This document shows, piece by piece, positions 9,041-17,762 of a stretch of DNA of 64,000 bases. A model generated the notes under the pieces. The model was not told the origin of the DNA. It searched no databases and was given only the letters and a program-made list of their open reading frames with translations. The stretch lies in contig NZ_LWBP01000001.1 of NCBI RefSeq assembly GCF_002078015.1, positions 62,001 through 126,000 of the forward strand. Reading direction: 5' to 3'. Every line of letters begins with the position of its first letter. Positions within the stretch are counted from its first letter, which is position 1. Position numbers and translations under genes: made by a program. This DNA is from Niastella populi. GTDB taxonomy: Bacteria; Bacteroidota; Bacteroidia; Chitinophagales; Chitinophagaceae.

Positions 9041-9931
9041 ATGTTACATTATAAAACACCTGCAGACCTGCACCGGATCGCCGGCTGGCCATTGCCCGAG
9101 AACCCATTGATCAGCGTTGTTGATTGTGTTGAAAACTGTCCCCTGAACGGCCAGGAATTCACTACCGACTGCTATCTGATCGGATTCAAAAAACTGAAAG
9201 CAGGGGTGATCTTATATGGCCGTACTCAATACGATCATACCAGCGGGTCGATGATCTTTGTAAAACCGCGCCAGATCGTTCAGATGACGAACCTCGAATT
9301 TGAGGAAGCCGGTTTTATGATCTGGATCCATGAAGATTATTTTAACGGGCATGAGCTGCATAAGGTAATTCAGAAATATGGGTTCTTCGAGTATGAGACC
9401 GATGAAGCGCTGCATCTTTCACCAAAGGAGGAAACCATCATCTGGGAATTGTACCAGAAGGTAAAAACGGAGAACAACAACAACCCCGATGAGTACAGCC
9501 GCGAGATCATCCTTAGCCATATTGCATCTATATTGATGTATTCGCAACGGTTCTATAAACGGCAGTTCATCAACCGCATGGACCTCTCAGGCAAAACGGT
9601 AACGAAATTCAATGAAGCCCTGCGCAGTTATTTTGAAGCGGGGCATCTGCATACAAAAGGATTACCTACCGTGCAGGACCTGGCCGGACAATTGTATATG
9701 TCGCCCCGGTACCTCAGCGACCTGTTAAAACAGGAAACGGGCAAAACGGCCATGGACCTGATCCATATTGCGTTGATCACTGAAGCCAAGAACCAGATAA
9801 AAATTTCCGGCCAAAGCATTGCGGAGATCGCCTATGGATTGGGGTTTGAAAATACTTCCTATTTCACGCGCCTGTTCAAAAAACAGGTGGGCATGCGGCC
9901 GCTGGAGTTCAAGAAGCATGCGATGAATTGA
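9041..9931 (+). CDS. AraC family transcriptional regulator
   Basis: About 296 residues from ATG 9041 (MLHYKTPADLHRIAGWPLPE). An earlier in-frame ATG at 8987 would start inside the stem-loop after the SDR gene, and its 18 extra residues look non-conserved. The N-terminal domain resembles the cupin-like effector domain of AraC regulators. The C-terminal 100 residues contain both helix-turn-helix units (TVQDLAGQLYMSPRYLSDLL and SIAEIAYGLGFENTSYFTRL), ending with RPLEFKK. It is probably the regulator of the reductase pair upstream; this rests only on position. Confidence 0.88.
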   Translation: MLHYKTPADLHRIAGWPLPENPLISVVDCVENCPLNGQEFTTDCYLIGFKKLKAGVILYGRTQYDHTSGSMIFVKPRQIVQMTNLEFEEAGFMIWIHEDYFNGHELHKVIQKYGFFEYETDEALHLSPKEETIIWELYQKVKTENNNNPDEYSREIILSHIASILMYSQRFYKRQFINRMDLSGKTVTKFNEALRSYFEAGHLHTKGLPTVQDLAGQLYMSPRYLSDLLKQETGKTAMDLIHIALITEAKNQIKISGQSIAEIAYGLGFENTSYFTRLFKKQVGMRPLEFKKHAMN

Positions 9932-10093
9932 TAATCACGCCCCAACGCCAATAATTGAGCGCCGGTTATAAAATACTTGTTTTTAAACCTAATTGACCAA
10001 TTAACGAACCCCATCGTGGCTTGTATTGAATAGATTTATGACAGCCGTTAAAACGATTGCGGCTGCCTATTTCACACCATTAAAACAAGCCGT

Positions 10094-10682
10094 ATGAGAA
10101 AGCATCTGCCATTCTCCCCAACGGGGAAAAAACTCCTGTTTTTTGTAATGTATATTTTATTGCTTTCGCAAGCGCGTGCGCAGTATGACATCGTCCATAA
10201 AGCTGCGGATCGATGCGGCGGGCGGAACGCAGATCGGCAGTTGTAACGTTGGCAATACGGGTGGCTGGCAAAACTGGACAACCGTCAACACGTCGGCCGG
10301 CGGGGCTACCGGGGTGCACGATCTGTACCTGGTGTTTTCAGGCACTACCAGCGGCTACCTGCTGAATTTGAATCATTTTGTTTTTACCTCAGGTGGCAGC
10401 CGCGTCGATGTAACAACAGGTGCCGAACCGTTGGGCGGCAATGACGACCGCATCAGGCTGTATCCTTCACCGGCCGATGAGGAAATAATTCTGGAAACAG
10501 GCGGGCATCCTGATGAAAATGTGCGCCTGGCGATCTTCGACAACCTGGGCCGCCAGGTAATGGAAGCCAGGATCAAAGGAAATAAAAGCAGGGTCAACGT
10601 AGGCGGTTTTTCGCCCGGTGTTTATACCATCAGGTGGTATAACGGACAGAATATCATTACCAAGAAGTTCCTGAAAAAATAA
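10094..10682 (+). pseudogene. Frame-broken remnant of a secreted CBM6 / T9SS-sorted protein
   Basis: Two frames carry pieces of one protein. Frame A starts at ATG 10094 with a signal peptide (MRKHLPFSPTGKKLLFF, then LLLSQARAQ) and stops within about 50 codons. Frame B, open from about 10176, reads SSIKLRIDAAGG, then NTGGWQNWTTVNTSAGG and YLLNLNHFVFT, the C-terminal half of a CBM6 carbohydrate-binding module. It ends with a T9SS type A sorting domain (RLYPSPADEEIILETGG to YNGQNIITKKFLKK). The catalytic part and the first half of CBM6 are missing, so a deletion with a frameshift has joined the signal peptide directly to the CBM6 tail. It is probably not made as a functional product. A good terminator follows. 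Confidence 0.75.
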
Positions 10683-10712
10683 GTATTTATAATTTCATCC
10701 ATATTAATCTGT

Positions 10713-10750
10713 TGGACAAGCCAGGTGAATGTTGGCTTGTCCATTTTTTT
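10713..10750 (+). terminator. Rho-independent terminator
   Basis: Arms TGGACAAGCCA and TGGCTTGTCCA form an 11-bp perfect stem with a 9-base loop, followed by seven T. It sits 30 bases after the stop of the CBM6/T9SS remnant. Confidence 0.88.
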
Positions 10751-10877
10751 GGTGGCAACGGGTTTTGAAAACATTGAACAATATTGCCGGATTTTTAACA
10801 CCAATTATTTCATTCCGGTGGGGGAGAAGAGTAACTTTATAGGGGTGTTCCATTTCTGTTAGCCAAATACTACTGTT

Positions 10878-11699
10878 ATGAAAAAAATATTTACACTCTT
10901 CTTCATTGGTTCTTCATTATGTTTTAGCGCCGGCAGTCAGACGGTCAGCAGCCGTTCCTCAGGCAATGAAAATTTTAAACTGCTTATCGACTACGGGCTG
11001 GGTTTACCTCAGCAGCAAATGGCGCGCAATATTCAGGCGATACATAGTTTGCATATAGGCGGTTTATACCGGTTGCCTAACCAGTTAAGGAATTTGTCGG
11101 TAGGCCTGGAACTGGGCGCCGGCATGTATGCTCATAAAAAGATAGAACAGACCTTTAACTTCGATGCCAACACATCCACCGTGGTGCCGGTAAATTATAA
11201 CAGTAATGTGTTTAACGCCAATGTACAGGCCAGGTACCAGTTATTGAATGATAACAGGCTGATAGTTCCCTACGTAAGTGCAAAAGCAGGCCTGTATAAT
11301 TTTTATAGCAATATCGCAATCGAAGATCCCAATGATCCCGATGGCTGCAAGCCGCTCGATAAGAAAAATATCATCAACGATAAAACTTTTTACTGGGGCG
11401 CAGGCGCCGGTTTCCAGATTGATCCTTCTGTATTTTCAAGACGTAAAAGAGACGGCCCGGTGAAGATAGATCTCAGCGTAAACACCATCTACGGCGGCAA
11501 ACTCGATTACATCAATACCAAACACCTAAAAGACGAGCAGGAGATCCCCGATACGGGCGGCAAACCGCTGATGGTGAAATTCATCAACGTCAGCACCCAG
11601 GATATACATCAGCATAAAGTTGCCCAGGTATACACATCACCCCTTCGGATACTCGAGATCAGGGGCGGGGTGGTTTTAAATATCGGAAGAATGTATTGA
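10878..11699 (+). CDS. Outer-membrane beta-barrel-like protein of unknown function
   Basis: 273 residues. The N-terminus MKKIFTLFFIGSSLCFSAGS is a Sec signal peptide. The rest alternates short amphipathic strands with turns (GLSVGLELGAGMYAHKK-like segments, YVSAKAGLYNFYS, FYWGAGAGFQIDPS) and ends in a barrel-like strand (GVVLNIGRMY) with an aromatic last residue, as outer-membrane barrels do. I do not recognise a named family; it resembles the many small porin-like proteins of Bacteroidota. It stands alone between a terminator and a long AT-rich gap. Confidence 0.7.
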   Translation: MKKIFTLFFIGSSLCFSAGSQTVSSRSSGNENFKLLIDYGLGLPQQQMARNIQAIHSLHIGGLYRLPNQLRNLSVGLELGAGMYAHKKIEQTFNFDANTSTVVPVNYNSNVFNANVQARYQLLNDNRLIVPYVSAKAGLYNFYSNIAIEDPNDPDGCKPLDKKNIINDKTFYWGAGAGFQIDPSVFSRRKRDGPVKIDLSVNTIYGGKLDYINTKHLKDEQEIPDTGGKPLMVKFINVSTQDIHQHKVAQVYTSPLRILEIRGGVVLNIGRMY

Positions 11700-12246
11700 T
11701 TATAATCCGCTTTGTCACTTGACGCCATATCAAACCACCATCTGATGCCTCAAGTGTGGTTCCTGTCTGTACGCTCACCGTTAAATACATCGTTCAGCCC
11801 CCTGTTGCAAAGTTCAGGTTTGCAATATTGTATCGCTGATCAACCAGGCGAAGGAGACTGGGTTGATATCAAGGGGTACAACGATTACAGAGAAAGTGAA
11901 TGATCTCCATATTTTTTATTATTTGAGCAGAGTGTAGGGGAAACACTTTTGCGATATTGCTGTGATATTAGTGAAGTTTTATCCATTGTTTCCAGTATAA
12001 ATTCATTATTGATATTGCTAAAAAAATGCGCAAATGTGGATAAAAATGCTAAAATAAATGGCATTTACTTATTAGCTTTAAATAAAATATAACAATGGAT
12101 GGATCTTTTTTGCAGGCAAAGATTGTGAATACTATGCCGTTTGGCACAGTACCGGTATTGGGCAACGGAAATGTTTAAATAAATATATTGCCGGGTAGAA
12201 AGCTTTCTTCATAGGGTTTTAAGTCACAAATGTCAATAACCAAAAC
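11700..12246. other. AT-rich intergenic stretch, no recognised gene
   Basis: About 550 bases between the barrel protein and the TcmP cassette. The second half becomes clearly AT-rich and joins the similarly AT-rich cassette downstream. A 63-codon open frame at 11712-11903 has no recognisable features and is probably chance. One small inverted repeat (AAATGC at 12044-12049, GCATTT at 12061-12066) is visible. I see no tRNA, integrase or direct repeats that would mark an attachment site. Confidence 0.5.
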
Positions 12247-13371
12247 ATGACAAAAAAAGACACTAAAAAGAATTTGCTTAACCATTCTGAAGCTAAGGTT
12301 AGATTGCTTGGAGAATATCTGGACAGGTATTTGAATATAATAAGTAATGACAAGTATACAACCAGGATAAAAGTATTTGATATGTTTTGTGGGGAAGGAG
12401 TTTATGAAAACGGGGGTGAAGGAAGTCCGCTTGTGATAATGAGAAGGGTAAAAGATATTCATTTCATAAACGTAGCAAAGACGATAAACTTTCCGAAAAT
12501 AGATTGTCATTTTAATGACATTGATCCTAAGAAAGTAGAGAAAGTAACCCATGTGCTAAATGACAAATCGCTATTTTACCCTGAATTTGGAGATATAAAT
12601 TTTTCTACGAATGATTATCAGGTCCTATACGAACACATTTTATCCTTATTACCTAAGCTCAAATCTCAAAATCAAAAGGCTTTTATTTTTATAGATCCTT
12701 ATGAATACAAACACATAAAGGCAAGTCAGATTAAAAATTTGATGGCGAATGGTAATGCCGAAGTTCTTTTATGGTTGCCGACCCAATTTATGTATCGATT
12801 TGCAAACAATGGCACCCCGGAAGCGCTGAAAGATTTTATTTTAGAAATTGTGCCAAATTTTGGTGAGTGGAAACCTGGAAATGTATGGGAATTTATAAGA
12901 AAGTTAAAGGAAGGCTTTCAAAGTTATTTGGGAGATAGATTTTTTGTAGACACTTTTACAATCCAAAAGGATGCAAGCACTGTTTTTTGCTTGTTCTTCT
13001 TTACTTCTCATATAAAGGGTTTTGAAAAAATGCTTGAAGCAAAATGGGAAATAGACACTGAGCAGGGCAAAGGGTGGGATTATGCCGGGAATGGACCAAG
13101 TTTATTCCATGAGTATAAAACTAACCCCTTAGAAGAAAAGCTAAAGGAGTTTATATCTGAGCAAGAGCGTTGTAACGGCGAACTTTATGTCTTTACATTA
13201 AGACAGGGCTTTTTGCCTAAACATACAAATGAGGTTCTCTATAACTGGCAATGCAATGGCAAATTGGAAGTTACGATGGCGAATGGTGTAAAAGCAAGAA
13301 AAGGCGCTTTTTATATCGCTTACAGGTATTTTAAAGATGAAAATAAAAAGGTTTCCATAAATTTTATATGA
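12247..13371 (+). CDS. tcmP: Three-Cys-motif partner protein TcmP
   Basis: 374 residues. The N-terminal signature [16 protein letters not shown] (13-28) and the methyltransferase-like loop FDMFCGEG (44-51) are typical of the TcmP family, which is defined by always lying beside a three-cysteine protein of the Gp37/Gp68 (DUF5131) family. DMFCGEG resembles motif I (SAM binding) of class I methyltransferases, and FIDPY (about 148-152) resembles a degenerate motif IV; these readings are inference. A C-terminal winged-helix-like segment may lie beyond 290. The function of the pair is not established. The gene is markedly AT-rich compared with its neighbours, which suggests transfer. Only one base separates its stop from the partner gene. 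Confidence 0.87.
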   Translation: MTKKDTKKNLLNHSEAKVRLLGEYLDRYLNIISNDKYTTRIKVFDMFCGEGVYENGGEGSPLVIMRRVKDIHFINVAKTINFPKIDCHFNDIDPKKVEKVTHVLNDKSLFYPEFGDINFSTNDYQVLYEHILSLLPKLKSQNQKAFIFIDPYEYKHIKASQIKNLMANGNAEVLLWLPTQFMYRFANNGTPEALKDFILEIVPNFGEWKPGNVWEFIRKLKEGFQSYLGDRFFVDTFTIQKDASTVFCLFFFTSHIKGFEKMLEAKWEIDTEQGKGWDYAGNGPSLFHEYKTNPLEEKLKEFISEQERCNGELYVFTLRQGFLPKHTNEVLYNWQCNGKLEVTMANGVKARKGAFYIAYRYFKDENKKVSINFI

Positions 13372-13372
13372 A

Positions 13373-14098
13373 ATGGCACAATCAAGTATTGAATGGACTG
13401 AAATGACCTGGAATCCAACTACTGGATGTTCCAAGATTTCGGCAGGATGTAAATATTGTTATGCTGAAATTATGTCTAAGCGATTACAGGCAATGGGAGT
13501 CGAGAAATATAAGGACAATTTCAAAGTTCGGACACACCAGGATGCCTTAAAAATACCGTACACCTGGAAGCACTCGAAGTTGGTGTTTGTAAATTCTATG
13601 AGTGATTTATTTCATAAGGATATTCCCCTGTCGTTTATTAAAAGGGTATTCGAGGTGATGAATGATAATCCCCAGCATGTATTTCAGGTATTAACCAAGC
13701 GTGCAGAAAGATTATTGGAATTGCATACCGAATTAAATTGGACTCATAACATTTGGATGGGGGTATCTGTTGAAAATGAGAAAGTAATAAGCAGGATTGA
13801 TTTTCTTCGACAAACAGATGCAAGGGTGAAGTTTCTATCATTGGAGCCATTAATAGGACCATTAGGGAATCTAAACTTGCAAAAAATAGACTGGGTAATA
13901 GTGGGCGGGGAAAGCGGAATAAAGCCACGCCCGATGGAGCCCGATTGGGTATTGAGTATTCAAGAACAATGCAGAAAAGCTAAAGTTGCTTTCTTCTTTA
14001 AACAGTGGGGAGGGAGGAGCAAGAGAGCTAATGGTCGTATCCTTAATGGCCGCACTTATGATGAAATGCCAGAAATAGAGCTTCAAAAGAGTGTTTAA
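13373..14098 (+). CDS. DUF5131 / phage Gp37-Gp68 family three-cysteine protein
   Basis: 241 residues. The N-terminus [19 protein letters not shown] leads into the defining cysteines Cys19, Cys26 and Cys29 (C-x6-C-x2-C, ending CKYCYA). The spacing recalls an iron-sulfur or radical-SAM-like cluster site but is not the canonical C-x3-C-x2-C. Further family segments are [41 protein letters not shown] and FFFKQWGG, which look like successive strands of a TIM-type barrel. It starts one base after the TcmP stop, so the two are translationally coupled. Homologues occur on phages and mobile elements. No reaction has been established to my knowledge. Confidence 0.88.
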   Translation: MAQSSIEWTEMTWNPTTGCSKISAGCKYCYAEIMSKRLQAMGVEKYKDNFKVRTHQDALKIPYTWKHSKLVFVNSMSDLFHKDIPLSFIKRVFEVMNDNPQHVFQVLTKRAERLLELHTELNWTHNIWMGVSVENEKVISRIDFLRQTDARVKFLSLEPLIGPLGNLNLQKIDWVIVGGESGIKPRPMEPDWVLSIQEQCRKAKVAFFFKQWGGRSKRANGRILNGRTYDEMPEIELQKSV

Positions 14099-14416
14099 TG
14101 AGAAAGTGAAATTCACATATTGTGTAATGGAGAATTGAATTTTTAAACGCAAGCAACTCAATAATTGCTTCTTTCCCATATCCTCGAAATATGTTACTGA
14201 TTCGTTACTATTTACGAATAATGCAAGCTACGCGTGAGTTTTTACTTTCGGGAATGAAAACAAATCAGCATCATTTGCGTGTATGAGTAAGATCATATGA
14301 AGCCGGGCGTATTGATACTAATTTCAACATAAAATTAGAATCCGGTGAAAATGCGAAAATACACTCAACAATTTCCTTTTGCTGATGTTTTTATCGGGAA
14401 ACAATCCCCTCCTTTT
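14099..14416. other. Intergenic region upstream of the universal stress protein
   Basis: About 320 bases. The first part is still AT-rich, the second returns to the bulk composition, so the right edge of the transferred cassette lies here. A 6-bp inverted repeat (ATTCGT at 14200-14205, ACGAAT at 14214-14219) precedes a TACTTTCG element near 14242 that loosely resembles the Bacteroidota -7 box. This may be the promoter of the stress gene. No RNA gene is recognised. Confidence 0.35.
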
Positions 14417-15232
14417 ATGAAGAAAATAATCGTCGCTACCGATTATTCGGCTGAAGCTGAGAATGCAGCTGATTTTGCCGCCGCGGTAGCAGCAGAACAG
14501 GGCCACGAACTGATCCTTTTTAACTACAGCGAAATTTCGATCCATGTTTTAAATGCCCGGGTGTCGGGTAACGCCATAGACGAAATACTCGAAATTTACC
14601 ATGCCAACCTGAACAAGGCGGCGCAGGCGCTTGCGAAAAAATATAATGTAAAAGTGACACCTCATCTTGCATCGGGTAATTTTTACGAAAGCCTGGTAAA
14701 TTGTATCAACCAGTTTGAGGCGGTAGCGGTAGTAATGGGCATGGCCAGTAAATCGGTTGAACAGGACCTGTTGGGCAACACTACCACCTCTGCCATTCAT
14801 AAGCTGCAATTCCCCATACTTGCCATTCCAATTACCACCAAATACCACGGCTTTCACAAAGTATTGTTTGCCTGTGATATGGAAAAAGGTGTAGGCGATA
14901 TGGTGCTAGAGAATGTACATGAACTGGCAACGGCTTTCGGCGCTACAGTCGAAGTGTTGTATGTTAAAGACAAAATAAACGAGTTACTGGAAGCGGAAGA
15001 AGCGGAACATGCAGCGATCGACAAGAACTTTGCAGGCATCAATTATTATTATAAGAACGTACAGTCGCGAAAAATAATAGATGCCATCCAGGATGAAATA
15101 AAAGCGATCGATGCCGACCTGCTTGTTATGGCGCCGTACAAATACGGCTTCTGGGATTCTATGGTGCACCGGAGCAAAACAAGGATGATGGCCAGTGGGA
15201 ATGACATTCCTTTATTGTCGTTACCGTCCTGA
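14417..15232 (+). CDS. Universal stress protein, two tandem UspA domains
   Basis: 271 residues from ATG 14417 (MKKIIVATDYSAEAENAADF); an upstream ATG at 14345 would add 24 residues not typical of the family. Domain 1 covers about 1-145, with an ATP-binding-like segment (GMASKSVEQDLLGNTTTS). Domain 2 covers about 150-271, with LLVMAPYKYGFWDSMVHRS in place of a full nucleotide motif, so it may not bind ATP. Such tandem USPs respond to starvation, oxygen or membrane stress. It is monocistronic, with a strong terminator directly after. Confidence 0.88.
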   Translation: MKKIIVATDYSAEAENAADFAAAVAAEQGHELILFNYSEISIHVLNARVSGNAIDEILEIYHANLNKAAQALAKKYNVKVTPHLASGNFYESLVNCINQFEAVAVVMGMASKSVEQDLLGNTTTSAIHKLQFPILAIPITTKYHGFHKVLFACDMEKGVGDMVLENVHELATAFGATVEVLYVKDKINELLEAEEAEHAAIDKNFAGINYYYKNVQSRKIIDAIQDEIKAIDADLLVMAPYKYGFWDSMVHRSKTRMMASGNDIPLLSLPS

Positions 15233-15237
15233 TCATA

Positions 15238-15287
15238 GGGGTGCCACATTGTTTTCGACGAACAGGGAAAATGTGGCACCCCTTTTT
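15238..15287 (+). terminator. Strong rho-independent terminator
   Basis: Arms GGGGTGCCACATT (15238-15250) and AATGTGGCACCCC (15270-15282) form a perfect 13-bp stem followed by TTTTT. It ends the stress-protein transcript. The convergent sphingolipid cluster ends at 15329 on the other strand; that side lacks a T-run directly after the stem. Confidence 0.92.
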
Positions 15288-15328
15288 ATATTTCCTACAT
15301 CTCTACATCCTACATCTCAAAATTCCCG

Positions 15329-15949
15329 TTACGCATGATCTATGCGTATCCAGCGCATACCGGCTGCTTCTGCTGCCTGCACACCCGGGGTGCCATCTTC
15401 AAAGACCAGGCATTTTGTTGGGTCAACCCCTAACTTTTCGGCTGCAGATAAAAACGGATCGGGGTAAGGTTTGCCCCGGGGCGTTTCGCCCGCGCATACC
15501 AGTACTTCCACCAGTTTACTGATGCCCAGCAGTTGCAGTGTTTTCGACACCGAAGGGCGGCTGCCGCCCGATACCACCGCTATCCGCACTTTGCCCACAT
15601 GCGCTTTCAGGTGTGCTACCACAAATTCAATAGGCTTTGTTTCATTGATAAAATTGCTTTCGTACAATTTATTCTTCAGTTGCGCAAAGGCCGCAGGATC
15701 GAAGTTCCCGTTGTACCGCTTCCTGATCTCCTCAGCTACCTGTATAATAGGCCAGCCTGCCAGTTCATCGATGATGGCATCATCCAGTTCAAACCCGCAC
15801 ATAGTGGCTGCTGCGCTATAGGAAGCTTTATGCGCGCCCATATTGTCGGCCAGTGTACCGTCGCAGTCGTACAGGAAAGCGTCGTAACTGCCTTCGCTCA
15901 ACCGGGTCAGGATCGTTTGTTTATCGGGGACGGGAAGAATACTGCTCAT
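15329..15949 (-). CDS. HAD family phosphatase, beta-phosphoglucomutase-like
   Basis: 206 residues with all four HAD motifs: LYDCDGTLADN (Asp28, Asp30), AVVSGGSRP, a lysine in the GKPYPDP region (RGKPYPDPFL), and VFEDGTPGVQAAEAAGM. The cap between motifs I and II is the helical C1 type, as in fructose-1-phosphatase YqaB and beta-phosphoglucomutases. It would dephosphorylate a small phosphosugar or polyol. It is the last gene of the sphingolipid/inositol cluster, 10 bases after the PAP2 gene, so an inositol-phosphate or related substrate is possible. That link rests on position alone. Confidence 0.85.
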   Translation of the reverse strand: MSSILPVPDKQTILTRLSEGSYDAFLYDCDGTLADNMGAHKASYSAAATMCGFELDDAIIDELAGWPIIQVAEEIRKRYNGNFDPAAFAQLKNKLYESNFINETKPIEFVVAHLKAHVGKVRIAVVSGGSRPSVSKTLQLLGISKLVEVLVCAGETPRGKPYPDPFLSAAEKLGVDPTKCLVFEDGTPGVQAAEAAGMRWIRIDHA

Positions 15950-15959
15950 ATAAGATCGC

Positions 15960-16895
15960 TTAAATAATTTTTTGCAAATAAGAATTAAAGAAACGGGAAA
16001 ACCATCCTGTTCCGGTAATCATTCGCTGTACCAGGAAAATACCCGTTACGGCGCAACAGATGCCCGCCAGTACGTCGAGCACATAATGATGGCTGGTATA
16101 TACCGCGGCGCACCAGATGCCTGCCATGATCACCGCAAACATACTGCTCGCGTACCGGTACCGCCCTTTCAGGCCATAATATAATACGATCACCGGGTAC
16201 GATGAATGCAGTGAGGGCATGGCGGCAAAAACATTCGAGCCTTTGGCATAGAGCGATTGAAAGACCGGTGCACCCACCAACTCATCGAACCGCTTCAAAC
16301 CGCCCGTGTTCCCGGGCGTGGAAGCTATAAAATTGAACTGATGTTCCTGTACATACCAGGGTGGTGCGGCGGGGTAAATATAATACACCACAAAACCGAT
16401 CATGTTCACTATGAAGAACGCGAGGGCAAACCGCAGGAACAATGCCCGGTCTTTAAAAAACAGGAAAGACGCAAACAACAATGGAACCGGTACCCAGCAT
16501 AAATAAAAAATACCGCTTAACAGGTCGCCGGCCATAAAATGATGTTGCTGAAAAAACTCATTGGGCGTAACGCTTCCTGTTGCCGTTGAAATACCGAACA
16601 ATGCCTTCTCCGCGTTGTACAACGATTCAATATGCACTCCCCTGAACAGATAGTTGGGAAATGCTTTCATGTAGTCGAAAATGATCCAGTATACGATAAA
16701 GATCGAAAACCCGGTAATGAACTTCCGTGTGACGGCGCTACTGTAATACAAGCCGTTAAAAATAGCTATCAATACCAGTTGATCGGTCTTGAAGCCAACC
16801 AGCCATACAGACAGCAACAGGTAGATCACCGAAACAAACGTAGTTATCACTATGGTTCTCGGGGCAAAAAAAACGGCAGGGGCGGTTCTAAACAT
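15960..16895 (-). CDS. PAP2-superfamily AUR1-like protein, candidate inositol-phosphorylceramide synthase
   Basis: 311 residues, with about six membrane helices. The motifs match the AUR1/IPC-synthase branch of PAP2 enzymes: FYLCWVPVPLLF, a segment ending YPAAPPWY, MPSLHSSYP with the first catalytic His, and TSHHYVLDVLAG with the second His and Asp. These enzymes move a phosphoinositol headgroup from phosphatidylinositol to ceramide. In this operon all precursors (ceramide and phosphatidylinositol) can be made by neighbouring genes, which strongly supports the role. It could instead be a plain lipid phosphatase. It starts one base after the stop of the hydroxylase gene. Confidence 0.82.
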   Translation of the reverse strand: MFRTAPAVFFAPRTIVITTFVSVIYLLLSVWLVGFKTDQLVLIAIFNGLYYSSAVTRKFITGFSIFIVYWIIFDYMKAFPNYLFRGVHIESLYNAEKALFGISTATGSVTPNEFFQQHHFMAGDLLSGIFYLCWVPVPLLFASFLFFKDRALFLRFALAFFIVNMIGFVVYYIYPAAPPWYVQEHQFNFIASTPGNTGGLKRFDELVGAPVFQSLYAKGSNVFAAMPSLHSSYPVIVLYYGLKGRYRYASSMFAVIMAGIWCAAVYTSHHYVLDVLAGICCAVTGIFLVQRMITGTGWFSRFFNSYLQKII

Positions 16896-16896
16896 A

Positions 16897-17523
16897 TTAC
16901 TTTTTCTTCTTTGGAAAACCCGATTGAAAAATTACATCCCATAAGGAGGAGCTTACACCATATCCCTTTGTAGGGTCGTCGTAATGATGCAGCATATGAT
17001 GTTGTTTTATCCGCTTCATGAGCGGGCTTTTAAAATTATAGTGATGCATGGCGTAATGCATCATGTCGTACGCCAGGTAACCGGCCACAAAGCCAGAAAA
17101 GAAAGAATACAGTAAGGTTTTATCTGAAAAGATCAGCGAAAACAAAAAGTAAAACCATAGAGCAATGGGAATACTGGCGGAAGGAGGCATCACCAGCCTT
17201 TTGGCATCCCGGGGATAATCGTGGTGCACGCCATGAAATATAAAATGGATGCGTTTTCCCCATTCGGAAGATGGTTCAAAATGAAATATAAAACGGTGCA
17301 GGATATATTCCGTGATGGTCCATATAACAAGGCCCAACGCCAGGAATAAAAAATAGTAACCCGCTGAAATGCCTTTTGCAAAAGCCTGCCAGGTCATAAA
17401 AGCGATAACGGGAATATAGATGAAGAGCGGAATGGTGAAATGTACTTTTGACAAAGCTTCCATCCAGTTGCTTTTGAACATGCGCACCGATTCGCTGGAG
17501 TTTGATATATATAGTTTCTTCAT
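16897..17523 (-). CDS. FA2H/Scs7-like fatty-acid hydroxylase (sterol desaturase superfamily)
   Basis: 208 residues from ATG 17523 (MKKLYISNSS). The open frame continues upstream into repeat DNA, which should not be counted. Four membrane segments and a full set of di-iron histidines are visible: HRFIFH (His76, His81), HFIFHGVHH (His93, 97, 100, 101), HYAMHH (156, 160, 161) and HHMLHH (175-180). The stretch HGVHHDYPRDAKRLVMPP is characteristic of ceramide fatty-acid 2-hydroxylases of the Scs7/FA2H type, here without their cytochrome b5 domain. It likely hydroxylates the N-acyl chain (or long-chain base) of ceramide with O2. Co-location with a PAP2/IPC synthase and SPT supports this. Confidence 0.86.
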   Translation of the reverse strand: MKKLYISNSSESVRMFKSNWMEALSKVHFTIPLFIYIPVIAFMTWQAFAKGISAGYYFLFLALGLVIWTITEYILHRFIFHFEPSSEWGKRIHFIFHGVHHDYPRDAKRLVMPPSASIPIALWFYFLFSLIFSDKTLLYSFFSGFVAGYLAYDMMHYAMHHYNFKSPLMKRIKQHHMLHHYDDPTKGYGVSSSLWDVIFQSGFPKKKK

Positions 17524-17554
17524 TTCATAAAGAGTTAATACGTACAATATAGGT

Positions 17555-17762
17555 AGCAAGGCATAAAGGCAACAAGGCAACAAGGCAACGAGGCAACGAG
17601 GAAAAGCAAAAAGAAAAAGGCAACAAGGCATAAAAGACAATAGGCAATGAAAACCAATAAACAATAGGCAATAGACAATTGGCAAGGGTTGCCGGTTTTC
17701 GAAGCTCCCAATTAATCGAGAGCCCCCTCGTTGCCTTTATGCCTCGTTGCCTTGTTGCCTCT
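17555..17762. repeat. Inverted array of GGCAAC-type short units
   Basis: The left arm (17555-17612) is built from units like AGGCAACA/AGGCAACG with a GGCATAAAGGCAAC variant. The right arm (17725-17762) holds the same units, including the variant, in reverse complement. The middle carries looser AATAGGCAAT words. The arms could fold into a long imperfect hairpin. The right arm ends exactly at the stop codon (17763-17765) of the DUF4833-like gene, and the left arm lies 31 bases before the start of the hydroxylase gene. It is not CRISPR: there are no regular spacers. Confidence 0.85.

Noticed and set aside
11712-11903. 63-codon open frame
   Set aside because: No signal, no domain and no clear ribosome site; it lies at the edge of an AT-rich gap.
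12247-14098. Prophage remnant
   Set aside because: The Gp37/Gp68 name of the partner comes from phage, but no integrase, portal, capsid or tail gene is near, so only a two-gene cassette is supported.
14200-14219. Operator for the universal stress gene
   Set aside because: The 6-bp arms with an 8-base spacer match no known factor and could be chance in AT-rich DNA.
17524-17685. 54 extra codons at the start of the FA2H-like frame
   Set aside because: They are translated repeat DNA (LLPCCLYALLP-like); the ATG at 17523 begins the conserved protein.
17555-17762. CRISPR array
   Set aside because: Units are 7-8 bases, without regular unique spacers, and no cas gene is in the window.
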